DNA of 64,000 bases from Amaranthus tricolor (lineage: Eukaryota; Streptophyta; Magnoliopsida; Caryophyllales; Amaranthaceae): the NCBI RefSeq assembly GCF_026212465.1, contig NC_080059.1, positions 7,997,311 through 8,061,310 on the forward strand, in the 5' to 3' direction. A model generated the notes under the pieces. It made no database searches and was not told the DNA's origin. It saw only the letters and a program-made list of their open reading frames with translations. Below, piece by piece: positions 49,901-61,655 of this stretch. A program made the translations under genes and the position numbers. How positions within the stretch are numbered: position 1 is the stretch's first letter; each line of letters begins with the position of its first letter.

Positions 49901-51041
49901 GGGTGAACCGATTGATTATGGAGCAAGCCCCTAAGATTGCCATAAAGCACAGTAACAGTGCTGTCCACACACAAACCCTGATAACATTTGGAAAAATAAT
50001 CAGAAAACAAACTCTCAGACTCAAAACAATTGGATTGCTACTACTTAATAAAGAACATTCAGATTAATAATAGCTCACCATCCTGCCCAAGCTAAGAACA
50101 AATTCCTACCCAATTCGGGCCGGTCTTTGGCAAAATTAAACATGAATGTGTACATTATAACTGTCGGTTCAGCAACTCCTAGGATCAGCAAGGGTTGACC
50201 TCCAATAATAGAGTGTATAATGCCACAAAGTGCAGTAGATGCTAATGTCTGTACTGCTGTTAGAACTCCATCTGCAGTTCATTGAGTTTATTAAGCATCT
50301 AAACATTTCATACTAAGCTGTCATGATGCTACCAAACTCTGTTATCGGGCCTGTACACAACAAGACCCTGCATAAGACGAGAGTTGGCTGCACACAAACC
50401 TGATAAGGTTCCATCCTAAAACCAATCGGTGATAGGAGAAGTAGTCGATCAAGTAGTCTAACTCTCTTTAAATCATCGATGTCGGATCACATGTGTGCTA
50501 TTTTTCTAACAAGATAGTAGTATCAGGTGTGTGCTAAGCAAACTCGATTTTCATTCTTATGTGTTGATATATGTTACACAATTGTATTAATCGGGTTTTC
50601 AATTAAATATTCTAAGTCATGGCCTAGGCAGACATGAGCCTAGATTCCTACAAACTATTGCTAATGGTCTAGCAGAAAATCAGGATTGATTCATACCTGT
50701 ATCTCTCTCAAGCTGTTCCCCAAAGGAAATGACAGGAATTGCTGATGCAAAGAAAATATATGTAGTAGGAGCTAAAATCCTGAAAAAAAGATGACTCTAT
50801 GTCAAGATAAGTATATTTGTATGTTTCTTCAAATTTGCTGCATCACGTAAATCGAGCTTTTAAGGCGAGCTAATGCAGCAAACTCAATGCGACACGGGTA
50901 TTTCAATAGTAAAAACCAGCACGAATAAGTGTGATACCTGAATCCTGCTTTGATCCCACCAGTCCAATCCTGCTTATAACACATGAATCTTCCTTTGAGA
51001 TCATTTTTTATTCCTTGGAATGGTATAAATGTCTCCTCCAT
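46965..51041 (-). CDS. BOR1: BOR1-type borate exporter
   Basis: Eleven coding exons in gene order: 51041-50938, 50779-50697, 50271-50079, 49977-49839, 49323-49158, 49052-48886, 48792-48619, 48528-48295, 48018-47699, 47616-47349, 47264-46965. They total 2148 nt (715 aa; Arabidopsis BOR1 is about 704). It begins [18 protein letters not shown]. Family blocks follow: [92 protein letters not shown] and ALPFNLA, then a variable Ser/Arg/Pro tail. BOR proteins are SLC4-like plasma-membrane carriers that export borate and load xylem. Exon 6 ends at a GC donor. The last residues are less conserved, so BOR1 versus a close paralogue is not settled. Confidence 0.94.
48074..48248. mobile_element. MITE in BOR intron 8 (copy 1)
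   Basis: The ends CTATGTTACTTGGATTC and, on the other strand, CTATGTTACGCGGACTC are inverted repeats. CTTTTAAG flanks both sides (48066-48073, 48249-48256), an 8-bp duplication as in hAT elements. The body (CAAGTGTCGGATACGTTTAA, AATGTCCGAGCATCAAGGAT) is shared with the copy at 49424-49599. Confidence 0.8.
48793..48885 (-). other. GC-AG intron of the BOR gene
   Basis: After exon 6 (...GTCATCAAG) the intron begins GCAAGT and ends AACAG before GATATGCTTGATG. Using GC as donor gives VIKDMLDVP in frame, as in BOR proteins. The nearest GT, four bases on, would break the frame. GC donors are a known minor class. Confidence 0.85.
49424..49599. mobile_element. MITE in BOR intron 4 (copy 2)
   Basis: The ends CAATGTTACTTGGACTC and, on the other strand, CTATGTTACTCGGACTC are inverted repeats. 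TCTCAAAC flanks both sides (49416-49423, 49600-49607). It is the same family and orientation as the intron 8 copy, about 1.35 kb away. Confidence 0.82.
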
Positions 51042-51169
51042 AGTTCAAGATCTAAACTTTCAAAGAAATTTTGACTTTTTAACACTTAAGCTTTTCAGAA
51101 AGTGGATCTACCACTCCAAATTTACAGGAGCAAGATCACTAAGCACAAAAAAACCCAAATGCCTATAAA

Positions 51170-51175
51170 TTACAT
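51170..51175 (-). promoter_or_regulatory. Minimal uORF (AUGUAA) in the BOR leader
   Basis: On the minus strand ATGTAA lies 128 nt before the main start codon. AUG-stop uORFs are known to mediate boron-dependent ribosome stalling in the Arabidopsis boric-acid channel NIP5;1, and uORFs also repress BOR1 translation at high boron. It counts only if the leader is transcribed and not spliced out here. Confidence 0.55.
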
Positions 51176-51265
51176 GACTTTTCAAGATTTCAACTAAAAC
51201 TTTCCTTTCACTCAAAGTGCAAGAAACTAAATGAGATAAAATGTAAGAAACCCAGATGGATAAAA

Positions 51266-51301
51266 TCAGCAAGGATTAAGAAAAATGGGTCTAAAACTCA
51301 T
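51266..51301 (-). promoter_or_regulatory. uORF in the BOR leader, MSFRPIFLNPC
   Basis: A 12-codon frame (11 residues plus TGA) upstream of the AUGUAA element. The peptide is not one I recognise. It may tune translation of the borate exporter. Confidence 0.45.
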
Positions 51302-51315
51302 AATATGAAGGAATA

Positions 51316-51351
51316 TTACAAAAAGTAACTAAATTTAGAAAGGGTATACAT
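51316..51351 (-). promoter_or_regulatory. uORF in the BOR leader, MYTLSKFSYFL
   Basis: A 12-codon frame (11 residues plus TAA), the most 5' of the three uORFs that follow the presumed TATA box. Confidence 0.42.
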
Positions 51352-51432
51352 TAATAGTAGTTGTATTCAGAAATTATAATGCAGTGTCAGTAATTAATAA
51401 TATGAGTACCAAACGGAAACTCCCACAATAAG

Positions 51433-51440
51433 CTTTTATA
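51433..51440 (-). promoter_or_regulatory. Putative TATA box of the BOR gene
   Basis: TATAAAAG on the minus strand, about 390 nt before the start codon. A start site about 30 nt downstream would give a leader of roughly 360 nt holding all three uORFs. Confidence 0.4.
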
Positions 51441-52367
51441 TGGGTTAAGGTTATGTGAAGAAGCTTATGCAGGAAAATGTAAGGAAAGATCCAAATATAT
51501 ACAGCTTAAAAAGGAAGAAATGTTAAAGGGTGGGTGAGTGTCTAAACTGAAAAGGTGAAAATGAGGTTGATGATGAATAAAACAAGCAAAATGCGGGTCA
51601 AAAGCCAATAATACACTTCGTTTTTTTTGGGTTTAAGGATTTAAAATAAAGGGTATGTACCCATAAATGTAAGTTATAAGATGCTGTTACATTATACAGT
51701 ACACATGCATTATTTGTATTAGATGCAGACTGGCGGGTTCAGCTTTAAATATTTTTTCTTGTTGTAGATTTTTTTTTTCTAGGGTTCATTTCGAGCTGAT
51801 GAATTTTTTAGTTGCATTCGTCTTTATGAATATGAAATTTTGACTTTCATTTTTTTAAATCCTAATTATAATTCATACAAATGATACATTGAATATCAAA
51901 AATAATAAATTATTTTTGTTAGGCAAGGTATTTTAAAGAAACAGGTAAGAGCCAGTCATAGAGTTGATGCATTGGAAAGAGCCATTTTTCTCTCACATGA
52001 TTTGCATAAAATTTCGATGTATGACGTTTACTTTCAGGACAGATTACATTTTTAAAAACAAAAAATTTGGCAATGATATCATATTACCATTAGTATTGTT
52101 CTTCTGTCAAGGAAATAGTTTATACTTCCTGCGCGTTATTGATAGTGATATTTTTCTATACAACATTTCACATTTAGTAGTAAGTGTTATAGAACGAAGG
52201 AAGTATAATTATTTGGTTCTAAATTTGAGTTTTTTTAACTAATTTTCTTCCTAATATATTGATTTTTGGCTTAAATTTTTGTTTAAATTAATTTTATGTC
52301 AGATGGAATGTCATGAATTTGATTGTTATTCAACCCTCATATCAAGTGAAATATTTAGCGTAGATAT
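51441..52367. other. Upstream region of the BOR gene
   Basis: No gene. About 51740-51840 (TTTCGAGCTGATGAATTTTT) resembles a diverged scrap of RTE LINE 3' sequence. The frame at 51964-52242 is not recognised. Confidence 0.4.
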
Positions 52368-52382
52368 GAGGAGAGTTTGCGT

Positions 52383-52856
52383 GCAGCCACCGCGGCGCTA
52401 TGTGATAAGAAATTTCCAAGCAAGTTAAAAGGAAAATTCTACCGGACGGCTATCAGGCCTGCTCTGCTATATGGGATCGAATGTTGGCCTGTTAAGAAGT
52501 TTTTTGAACATAAGATGAAAGTTACAGAAATGCGTATGTTGAGATGGATGTGTGAGCAGACATTGATAGATCGAATTAGGTACCAAGAGTTTAGAGAAAA
52601 ATTAGGAGTAGCCCCTATTTCTTGAAAAATATGTGAAAATAGATTGAGATGGTTTGGACATGTGCAGAGAAAGACTCTCGCCGCCCCTGTGAGGAGAGTA
52701 GAAAACATTATAGTAGAGGGTAAGAGGAGTCGAGGAAGACCTAGGAGAACTTGGAATGAGCAGGTAAAACTTGACTTGCGGGAGCTAAACCTCTCCGAGA
52801 ACCTGACTAGGGATAGGGGTAGTTGGAGGCGTCATATCCATGTTTTAAATTACTGA
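52383..52856 (+). pseudogene. RTE LINE polyprotein, C-terminal fragment
   Basis: Reads YRTAIRPALLYGIECWPVKK, VTEMRMLRWMC, IRYQEFREKLGVAPIS, then a TGA stop near 52623, then RLRWFGHVQRKTLAAPVRRV, RSRGRPRRTW and DRGSWRRHIHVLNY. This is the region downstream of the RT palm in plant RTE elements. It lacks the catalytic domains because of 5' truncation and cannot act alone. Confidence 0.88.
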
Positions 52857-53147
52857 TGTCCTCGTAGGTTCTTGCCATCTTGCTCCTCTCGTTTCTTTAT
52901 TAGTTTATTAGTTTTTATTAGTTTTTTGGTCCCCTTTTATTTTGTAGGTGGGTCTACTTTTTTCTTTTATAGGTCTTTTTTTCCCTTGTACGATTGTACC
53001 TACGTCTCGTATCTTTCTCGAGCCGGGAGACTCCTTTGGCTACACTTTCCTCTATGGGTATGAGTTGCCGCCGTCCTTCCCTCCCTAGACCATGTCCATA
53101 GTTTTTTTCTATATGCGGGATATACTAGGTTGGATGATGATGATGAG
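52383..53147 (+). mobile_element. 5'-truncated RTE LINE with 15-bp target duplication
   Basis: GAGGAGAGTTTGCGT occurs at 52368-52382 and 53148-53162, an exact 15-bp duplication bracketing 765 bp. The insert encodes the C-terminal end of an RTE polyprotein and ends in a GATGATGAT-type tail, as RTE elements do. The terminal block (GTATGAGTTGCCGCCGTCC, GCGGGATATACTAGG) matches the LINE at 6.4 kb, so both belong to one family. Good preservation suggests it is fairly young. Confidence 0.92.
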
Positions 53148-53940
53148 GAGGAGAGTTTGCGTTGAATCTACACTTTTATTTCAAATGTCTTTCATATAAA
53201 GGGGCATATTGAGTATATAGCATATTTTGATGGTTTAATTATCAACTTACACTTGAGTTGACTCGATGAATATATTATGGGCTGCTTGTTTTGCAATTAA
53301 TTTTTAATTGGAGGTATTGACTGGTTTGACCAACAGGAAGTGTTGGTTGATAAACTAATTGTTTATGCTATTTGCTAAAAATTATTTGTTAGTTGTTTAT
53401 TATTTATTAAGAAAAAATTGGCTAAATCCAAAAGCCAATGAAACAAGCTACAAAAACTAACCTCTTGATTTTAGTTTAAAAATTAGATATTACTCATTTA
53501 AAAGTCATTTATTAAATCTTTTTATAGTTATTTGACCAGCTAAAAAACCAAAAGATTAATTTAGATAAGCCACCCTAATTATTTGTGTCAGTGTTTTTTT
53601 GGTTTCATTTGCACATTTAGATTGTATCAAAAATTAGGGTTCAAATCATATTTTCCCCAATTCAATTTTATGCTTAGTATGTTGGTGGTATTTAATTAAT
53701 TTAACTACTGACAAATTGGTCAATTATAACTCATCTTACTAGAATCAACACATAGTATTCTGTACAGCAGGTTTTGTCTCAGCTTGTTTGCCAGAAGCTT
53801 GTCCACATTTGTTTCTTGTGTTATTATTAGGATTCTGGAGTAAAACAAGAGAAATGAGCCAAATAATTTCACCTTGTAAGATTGTTGTATTATTGGAAAT
53901 AATATCTACAATTTGGAATATGCATGTGTGATAAGATAAT

Positions 53941-54142
53941 AGGGTGTTTAGTAAATGGTTGATAGTTAGTTATAATAGTTATTTTGTCTAATTGATTTTA
54001 TAATTGATTTGACCAGTTAATTTTGAATCCGTTGCTATAAGTAGCTTGTTCAAAAACGACTTACTCATAAAAATAAGTTGTTTCAACCCTTTTTTATCAA
54101 AATAAACTAAAATTGTCCAATAAGCTATTTTGCCAAACACTC
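53941..54142. mobile_element. Short hAT-like MITE
   Basis: The left end AGGGTGTTTAGTAAATGG and the right end, on the other strand, ATGAGTGTTTGGCAAAATAG are imperfect inverted repeats. AATAGTTATTTTG-type internal words are AT-rich. The target duplication is not clear. Confidence 0.45.
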
Positions 54143-55068
54143 ATATTTCTTGATAAAAATAGTGTATTATGATTTTTATTGACTATTGATTTTATTATGT
54201 ATCTTACAAAATCTATATTTTGTCTATATTTTTTCTTAACATGGGCCTGGCCAAAAAACTTGCAAATTATTAGCGTGCATGGCACACCACTTTCATGTTG
54301 CACTATGCTAAATAGTCCGCTCGATCGAGTGATCTTGTGCTAAGTCAAGCGCAAGATTAGAGTGCAAAGTTTTTGCCTTTCTTTTGTACTTTTTTAAACA
54401 CTTACGTTATTTACTCGTATAAATTATATATTTGTCTGTCTCTTTAAATTTAACACTAAAACTAATATTAAAGTGATATCTTATAAAAAAACAAATAGCT
54501 TTTAATAGTAAACTTAATTGGACTAAAAACGTATATAATTAATTTGAACCGCCTTGACAAAGCAAGTAGATGTAAAAATTAGAATGGAATATGATTTATA
54601 TGAATGACGTTGCCTAATTCTTATTGGTGTAAAAAAGAATATTTAAAGAATCAGATCATTTTGGTACCAATAGCCAATAGGAGTAAATGAAAACGTCAGT
54701 CCTATAATTAGTTACTAGCTTTCATGTAAAGGTCGGTTCATATAATACTTGTATTTCCCCTACTTCGTTATCATCCGAGTAAACTATACTTATATGATTT
54801 ATCACTAGGAGCTTTATTTAGTCAACTAGTTCAAGCATACATATGAGTAAACTATACTTACCATGTCTTTTAAAATGCGCCTCTTTATTATATTAATAGA
54901 TAAAATATTTCACTTAAAAAATTAATTTAAAATAAAATATATTATAATATTATATTCTAAAATTACTTTAAATATAAAAGAGTTTACAAGTAAATCACTA
55001 AAAACGGTTGGCTATCCGGAATAGGCTAAGAACAGGCATTGAGAAGTAGCTCCATCAAACACATATAT

Positions 55069-55283
55069 TCCCTCCGTTTGATGGAATGATTTGTGTTTTA
55101 TTCTAGATTCATGCATTAAAACATAGTCAAATAGAATCTTATTTGATTCATCTCAACATAAGGTCTATTAATATCTAGTTTTTATAATTTTTAATTATAC
55201 ACAATTATCGCTATTAAGTATTAAATTAGTGCATTGACAAAGTATAAAAAGCAAATGAAACATTTGAAATGAAACTAAGGGAG
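55069..55283. mobile_element. Stowaway-like MITE
   Basis: It begins TTCCCTCCGTTTGATGG after TA and ends GAAACTAAGGGAG before TA. The core TTAAAACATAGTCAAATAGA is shared with copies near 0.3, 11.7 and 57.1 kb. Confidence 0.65.
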
Positions 55284-56537
55284 TATATATATTAGTCAAC
55301 CAACTCCCTAGTTCTTCAATGTAGGATCACATGTGCATTATTTTTCCAACGGAATAAATCGGATATGATGATGATGTGTTATAATTAAAACTTAAAACCG
55401 AGCCTGTTGGGGTTTTTTTCTTATAGTTTTGCTTTGATATCGTATACTCTTTCCATCTACTAGAGTTATTCAATATTTTTATTTTAGGTTGTCTCTTTTT
55501 TACATTTTAATATTTTCGCTTTTAGTAATGTCACTATCATTTTTTTTATTTTCGTATCTTTTTTCATTGTATTAATTTCATGTGACAGATGAAGTATATC
55601 ATATCTTGCTAAAAACAAAAGTCCAACTACAAGAAAAAGAAAGAAAAAGAGGGCTAAAAAAGTTGGCTTAGTATATTAACAAGATCCAATAGAGAACAAG
55701 AAACTCCAAGTAATGTAGTTGAATTTCTAAAAAAACTTGGCTGTCATAACCAAAATCTCAGCATCTTCCAGTAGAATCTGGAACTTTTTACCTTTCCTCC
55801 ATTGTCTTTTATCATCTTCTTTTCTAAAGGTTCAAAGATACACCAACTTTGTATTGGAATTTGTATTGTAAAGACAGGAAATTCTGATCAAAAATATTAA
55901 TTAAACTCATAAATTAAAGTTTCTTCACGTACCAACTACTAATCATGCTTCCCAACCAACAAAGATACTTTTTTTTTTTTTTTTTTTGACAAGAACCAAC
56001 AAAGATATACTTATTCATACAATAAACTACTAAAATGGAAAGTAACCAAAATGATAATCCTGAATTATCAATGCAAATTAAATGCTAATCCTCGTATTAT
56101 AAGCTTAATTTTTTTTCAAATGAAAGTGATTTTTTCGGTTTTTTTTTTTTTTTTTTTGGAATTTCTAGGATGTGTTCTCTTTTATATCATGTAGTCTATT
56201 GGACAAATAGTTGTTCATTGAAATAGTTGGTGTGATTAAATACACTTGAGATTATTTGTAAGTTTGTGTTTTTATTCATTCCTCATACCAGGGGCGAAGT
56301 CATGATTTGGAATTAGAAGGGTTATATTATATAGTTGATATACGAGCAACTTATTTACTATATAAAAAGCAGTTACATTATGAACATTTTAATATCATAA
56401 AGACTAAAATGAATTTGAAGCATAGTAAAAATTATATTAAACAAATAAAGATGAAGTTTTCCCATAATTATCACTTTTGAAAACTCAAATGTTTTTTGAC
56501 TCAATTATGCCTGTAGTAAGTCTCCAAAAAAGTACTA

Positions 56538-56794
56538 CTTCATCCGTTCCAAATTACTTGCGATATTTGTTTTTACATGCAATTCAATACACTAATTAAA
56601 TCCTTAATATCTCAAACTATATATAATAAAAAATATAAAAATTAAATATTAATAATTTTTGCATTGAGACGAATCAAACAAGATCTCACTTGACTATATT
56701 TTAACTTATAGTCTTAAAACTAATCGTAAATTAAGGGTTTTGGATGAATAATGTAATAAACCTAATGTTGCAAGTAATTTGGAACAAAGATAGT
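56538..56794. mobile_element. Stowaway-like MITE
   Basis: Ends CTTCATCCGTTCCAAATTAC and, on the other strand, CTATCTTTGTTCCAAATTAC are inverted. The core is the inverted family sequence (GAGACGAATCAAACAAGATC). Confidence 0.62.
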
Positions 56795-57057
56795 ATTAAG
56801 GTTAAGATAGCAAAAACATAAACACACACTAAAAAGTAATGATATTATAATATAAATTTATTATTTTATTAAAACATTAATTAAATTAGGATTTGATCTC
56901 TTGACCTTATGTTATAAATATGTTACTCACTCATTCCATTGAGCTATATATTATAAATTAGTAAATAGGCCAAAGCTAAAAAATACAAAGGATTACATTT
57001 TCGGCAAGGGGGGTCGGGCCTCCCCAGGCCCCCGGTGTAGCTTAGCCCCTACCTTAT

Positions 57058-57319
57058 ACTTCCTTCTATTTACCACAAGTGTTCCATTTGCTTTTTGAAC
57101 ATTATTCATCTCTTGCTCTTAATTTTTATTTGATTATTAATTTATAAGTTAAAACATAGTTATGTGGGATCTTGTTTGATTCGTCTCAATGCAAGGATTA
57201 TTCATATCAATTTTTCATAAATTTTAATTATGCACAATTAGAGAAATTAAGAATTAAATAACTGCATTGGATAGAGTGTATAAAACAAATGGAACACTTG
57301 TGGTGAATAGGAAGGAGTA
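57058..57319. mobile_element. Stowaway-like MITE
   Basis: Ends ACTTCCTTCTATTTACCACA and, on the other strand, ACTCCTTCCTATTCACCACA are inverted, with the family core TTAAAACATAGTTATGTGG between them. Confidence 0.68.
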
Positions 57320-57377
57320 TTAAACACAAAATAAATATAAGATCATCTTGTTATTTTTTTAATTCGTTAAGTTCTAT

Positions 57378-60333
57378 CAACAAACCCAAATCTTGATAAT
57401 TTGACGTTATTGTTTAATATTTTAATAATATTTGAAAATTTTATAATTATATTAGATTATTCTTTTTTTGATTAGTTTTAATAAATTTCTTTCATATAGG
57501 AATATAAATATTAATACATTTATATTAAAAATAAATTGCGATTTTTAAAATAAAGAGATTCGAATTATATAATTATAATCGTATTAAAAATATATTAACA
57601 AACAAATATGATTTTTTTTAGTTGGGTTTTGTAAGAAAGTTAATCTAGAAAATAAATAAATAAAATAACAAAATGAGTTAGGGATTTTAAATGAGACCAA
57701 ACCCTTTCTTAACCTAAATGAACCGCACGCCTCCTCTCCTTCTTCTCTCTCCCTCTTCCTCTTCTCCCTGTGACACCATACTCCCTCAAACCGCACGTCT
57801 GGAGCCACCCAAAAGCACCACCAGCCTCCTCCCTCACAGCAGCCAACAACAAGAACAAGGCTGCGTCTCTTTCCCCACGGCAGCAGCAATCTACAGATCC
57901 TCCCAACACCAACAGCTCGGCTGCTGTGCCGCTAGCAGGGGACAGGCCACGCGACTCCTTCTCCCCCATTACGCACAGTGAGTCACCACCAACACAGAAA
58001 CCACCTACCTCCTTGTCCATCTGCTAGTTGCACCCTTGTGAGCCATGCTTTACTTTCCCATTTAATTAATTTCTTGTTCTAAGTAGAATTTACCAAGTTT
58101 ATGAGTTTTGGGTTGATTATGTATTAATTTTATTAAGTCTTTTTGTGATTAATAATTAAAGATGTTATCTTTGAACAATAAATTAATTAGGGTTTAATTT
58201 AAGGATGAAATTTTGATGGTGTGTGCTCTTATGTTATATGTTAGTTGTGATATGATTGATAGGATAATTTCTCAAATTGTTTTAAAGCCTAGTTGTGTTA
58301 GCTATGATTGTGATAGATTTAGTTGGTAATGGTTGTGATCATAGTAGACTATAGAAGTGGTTTTAGTTGTTATTTGGGAGTAATAATTGTTAATTGTTAG
58401 TGATTTAATTGTTGAGAATTACTAATATCTTATTAGGTTGTTATTGAAGTTATAAATACATAATTTTAATAAGTCATGAGCATAGCATCTAACTTATTGT
58501 TGATAGTTGCTAAAGTTACTTGTTGTGATGTTTGATTGTAGTTTTTCTAACTTCAGAGAATATAATAAATGATATTGTGATGTGGTAACTTTAAGATTTG
58601 TCATTGCCGTCATATTAGCACAATATTAACATCGTAAGATTCAAGTGTGATTTGTTATTTTTTTAAGGTAACGTGAACCAATATAACTCAAATTTGGTCG
58701 ATGTAAAGGAACGATTCACACAGTCCTTTTATTCTTATGTTGTTGTTGAGTCAATGATTATGATTGGTGTGACTGAGATGTGTGTGTTCGCTAGAGCAAT
58801 TGGAAACTTATCTCGAACGGATGATAGTGGTTACTTGGGCATTTAGTTGGTATGACAAAGTAGTCAACGGAACTTATTAGTTCTATTCCTAAGTTGTATA
58901 GGTTTTCAATTCATAAGAGGAAAGTAGAACCTTAATTGGGTGACTTTTGTAACTTTTGGTCGTGCAGTGACGCTTACAGGTACGTGCACACAGTAGTTAA
59001 CTATCAATTTCATTGATTCAAAGTATTATCAATATTTCGTAATTATATGCATTGTACTAGAATTATAGAGCGCCAGATTGTAAATTATGCTATCGAATAG
59101 TCATAATAGTGGCATAGGCAAGTAGAATGAAAACATTAGGAGACTATGAGAATAAATTCCTAAATAGTAGAGAACGCATTATGGTTGTGTGTGGTATCGA
59201 AGTGATTTTCTAGTTATTGAGCCTTGATTTTGATTAGTTGGCGTGACTCAACTGGATTTATGTCCAACTGATTTAGTAGTTCCCTAGGTGAGATTCGAGG
59301 GGATTACCGTACGGGGGTATGAGCATACTTTTGTCATTGGGCGCCGAGTGGCCGATACCGCCCCTTGTCCTAGGTGTTATCATGCGGGCCTTGCAACCCC
59401 CAATATGGTGGCCTCTTCACTAGATTAGTACCCCCAGTGTGTTAGGTTTTCCTGAAGGTAGGACCCGAGAGGGTCTGATGGAGAGGGTATGAGCTCATAC
59501 TTTGTCATGGGCGCCGGGTGGCTGATAACGCCCTTGGCCGTGTCACTATGCCATGAATAGAGAAAAGATCCACTACTTTTGAATATACTTTGAGGAATTA
59601 GTAGTTTGGAAGAGAAATCATGAGTAAATAGAAGTATTTAGACAAATGAGTAGATATGTTACTGCTGTGCTATGTCGTCGCCTATCCCCTTGTTCTATGA
59701 TTCTAATTAGTATAAGTTCATGATTACTGACGTGTATGTGTTTGTTCCTTGTTGTTTGTTTATGATTCTCTATGATGTTCCTGCTATGATACTTTTGACT
59801 ATGGTCATTATGTTGAGCAGCAGAAGGATCATAGTCTGGCATAACAGATTTAGGAGCTTTTTTTGCATTACATTGGGGAAAGAGTGGAGTACGATTATAG
59901 CACTTGTTATAGAAGTAGTCTGATGTTTTGTAGCTCTTATATTGCTTGTAAAGTTTTTGGATGTATAATTTCTTTGTAAGGAGCCATGTAACTCCTTGTA
60001 TGATTCGTAGTTCCGCTGCATGAATTTTTGATGTATGGTCGTAGGAATACTTCCTTTATAGCTGTTAAACCGAAGCGTTAACACTAGAACTACGATCCGT
60101 GTTGGAATTGATAAATTCATTAGCTGACGATGATTCATTTCGTCGCGACATATTCTGGAGGACTTTGATGCCTTTGTTTAGTTTAGTTGAATAACTCTAC
60201 TTATCGATCTATGTTACGTTCTCAATTTCAGTAGAGATGTTGCCGAAATTTTTACTCATCTTTTCTTTAAAATTAACCTTTAACTTATACGATTTGATTT
60301 CGTTTAAAGGGTTAATAATTTAGGGGTGTTACA
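57378..60333 (+). mobile_element. Solo LTR, about 2.95 kb, copy 2
   Basis: It aligns along its length with the reverse complement of 35966-38804: ATTGCGATTTTTAAAATAAA with ACGATTTCTCAAATAAAGAG near the start; a GC-rich CAGCAG/CACCACC block at about 57720-58020; CATTGGGCGCC and CAATATGGTGGCCT in the middle; GAAATTTTTACTCA near the end. It ends AGGGGTGTTACA. The 5' terminus is decayed and no matching target duplication was found, so it is older than copy 1. The frames at 57584-58027 are LTR sequence. Confidence 0.68.
59285..59560. repeat. Internal duplication within solo LTR copy 2
   Basis: GGGGGTATGAGCATACTTTT, CATTGGGCGCCGAGTGGCCG and ACCGCCCCTTG recur about 170 bp later as GAGGGTATGAGCTCATACTT, CATGGGCGCCGGGTGGCTG and ACGCCCTTGG. 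Copy 1 has a single such block near 36.86-36.92 kb. Confidence 0.7.
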
Positions 60334-60338
60334 TTGAG

Positions 60339-61655
60339 AATAAATTAAATCTATAATTTGACTCATTGTGAGGTTATTTTTATCATATATACCAAAACTT
60401 GAAGACAACTATCCTAAACTAAACGTTAATTATTTATTCATTATTCAATATTGAATATTATTATTGAGTACATGATTTTAATACTATAGATTAGCTAGCT
60501 TGGCTTGGTGTGGGTCATATATAGTATTGTATGTTTATGACTAGATGGGAATAGTAATAGATAAACTTTCTTATAGGAAAATAACGCAAGGTTTTGGCAT
60601 TACTATAAATTTTGTATTAGTTGGAAATTAGAAAGATGATAGACAATATAGAGAATAAAAGTCAAAAATAAAAATGAAGTACATTCATTAAGATGGATTA
60701 AAATGGAAAATGAGTCAAATTAAATATTACGGAGAAAGTAAGTACTATTTCAATATAAAACTATTATTTTGAGATTGTTACTAATAGTAAATTCAGACCT
60801 GTACTGCAAGCGATTCTTATATAGATATTTCATTGCTAATTGAGATAATCCGAACCTAATAGTGGTCGAATAGAATCATATCCTACATAAATATGCGCAA
60901 AATCAAACATGAATCAACTAAAATTGACTTAATCAAAACTAATTTTTAGTCGAGTTGTTGTAAACCCGAACCGATTATTAACTTTACTTTGCTAAACCCA
61001 AAATAATTTTTCAATCAAAATATTATAAACCCAAACTGATTATTAACTCAACAATTCTAAATTTGAACATATATTAAACCGAAAATAAGTCAAACCTTGG
61101 TAGGCTTTTAAATTTTCCCTAATTGCACAATGTAGATGTAGATAACGGTTCGATAACAAGAAAGATTAAATTAAAATCTTATCTATGGTTGAAATCATAT
61201 TTCATGTTTCATCTTATGTTTTATTTGATTAGTCAAGGAGGACATTATCGACCAATTATTAAAGGACGATAACCCAAGCCTAATTAACACTAGACTCGAA
61301 CTTCAACCAGTACTGAATCGGTGCAAACCCATAACTTGAATAATTGATCTTCAATTGACCTGAAATTAATTGATTCAACCCGAGCATGGGCCGTTGCGCA
61401 ATCTATCCAACAAATAATCAATCTGAAATCCAACTAAATTAAATGAGATCTGTTAGAAATCAATCCAATAACTCGAAAAAACATCTCTAATTATAGAAAT
61501 CCTTTACGTGTGGTAAATTATGGTCTATATGGATAATTTGTGCTCCATACATACAAATGAATTTGCAATACGGATGTGAGACTTCTCGCAGCGTATGTGA
61601 TGTTGTAACCACTTGCTCTAACTAAATCTAATCTGGTACATTACTATTAACTTTA
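60339..61655. other. Intergenic DNA with a hAT relic
   Basis: No gene. About 60850-61490 is rich in AACCCGAACCGATTATTAAC-like words on the plus strand and ends CGAAAAAACATCTCTAATTA, resembling the right end of the hAT-like family at 25941 and 33545. Its left end was not found. Confidence 0.5.

Larger units (their letters stand above)
53163..57057. other. Intergenic DNA with several MITEs
   Basis: No gene. It contains inverted-repeat pieces at about 53270-53575 (GGGCTGCTTG versus GGGTGGCTTA), a hAT-like MITE at 53941-54142, and Stowaway-like MITEs at 55069 and 56538. Long T/A runs occur near 55970 and 56140. A GC-rich patch near 57003-57040 is unassigned. Confidence 0.45.

Noticed and set aside
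57584..58027. Frames on both strands around 57.6-58.0 kb
   Set aside because: This is the same GC-rich block of the second solo LTR; the encoded sequences are not conserved with copy 1.
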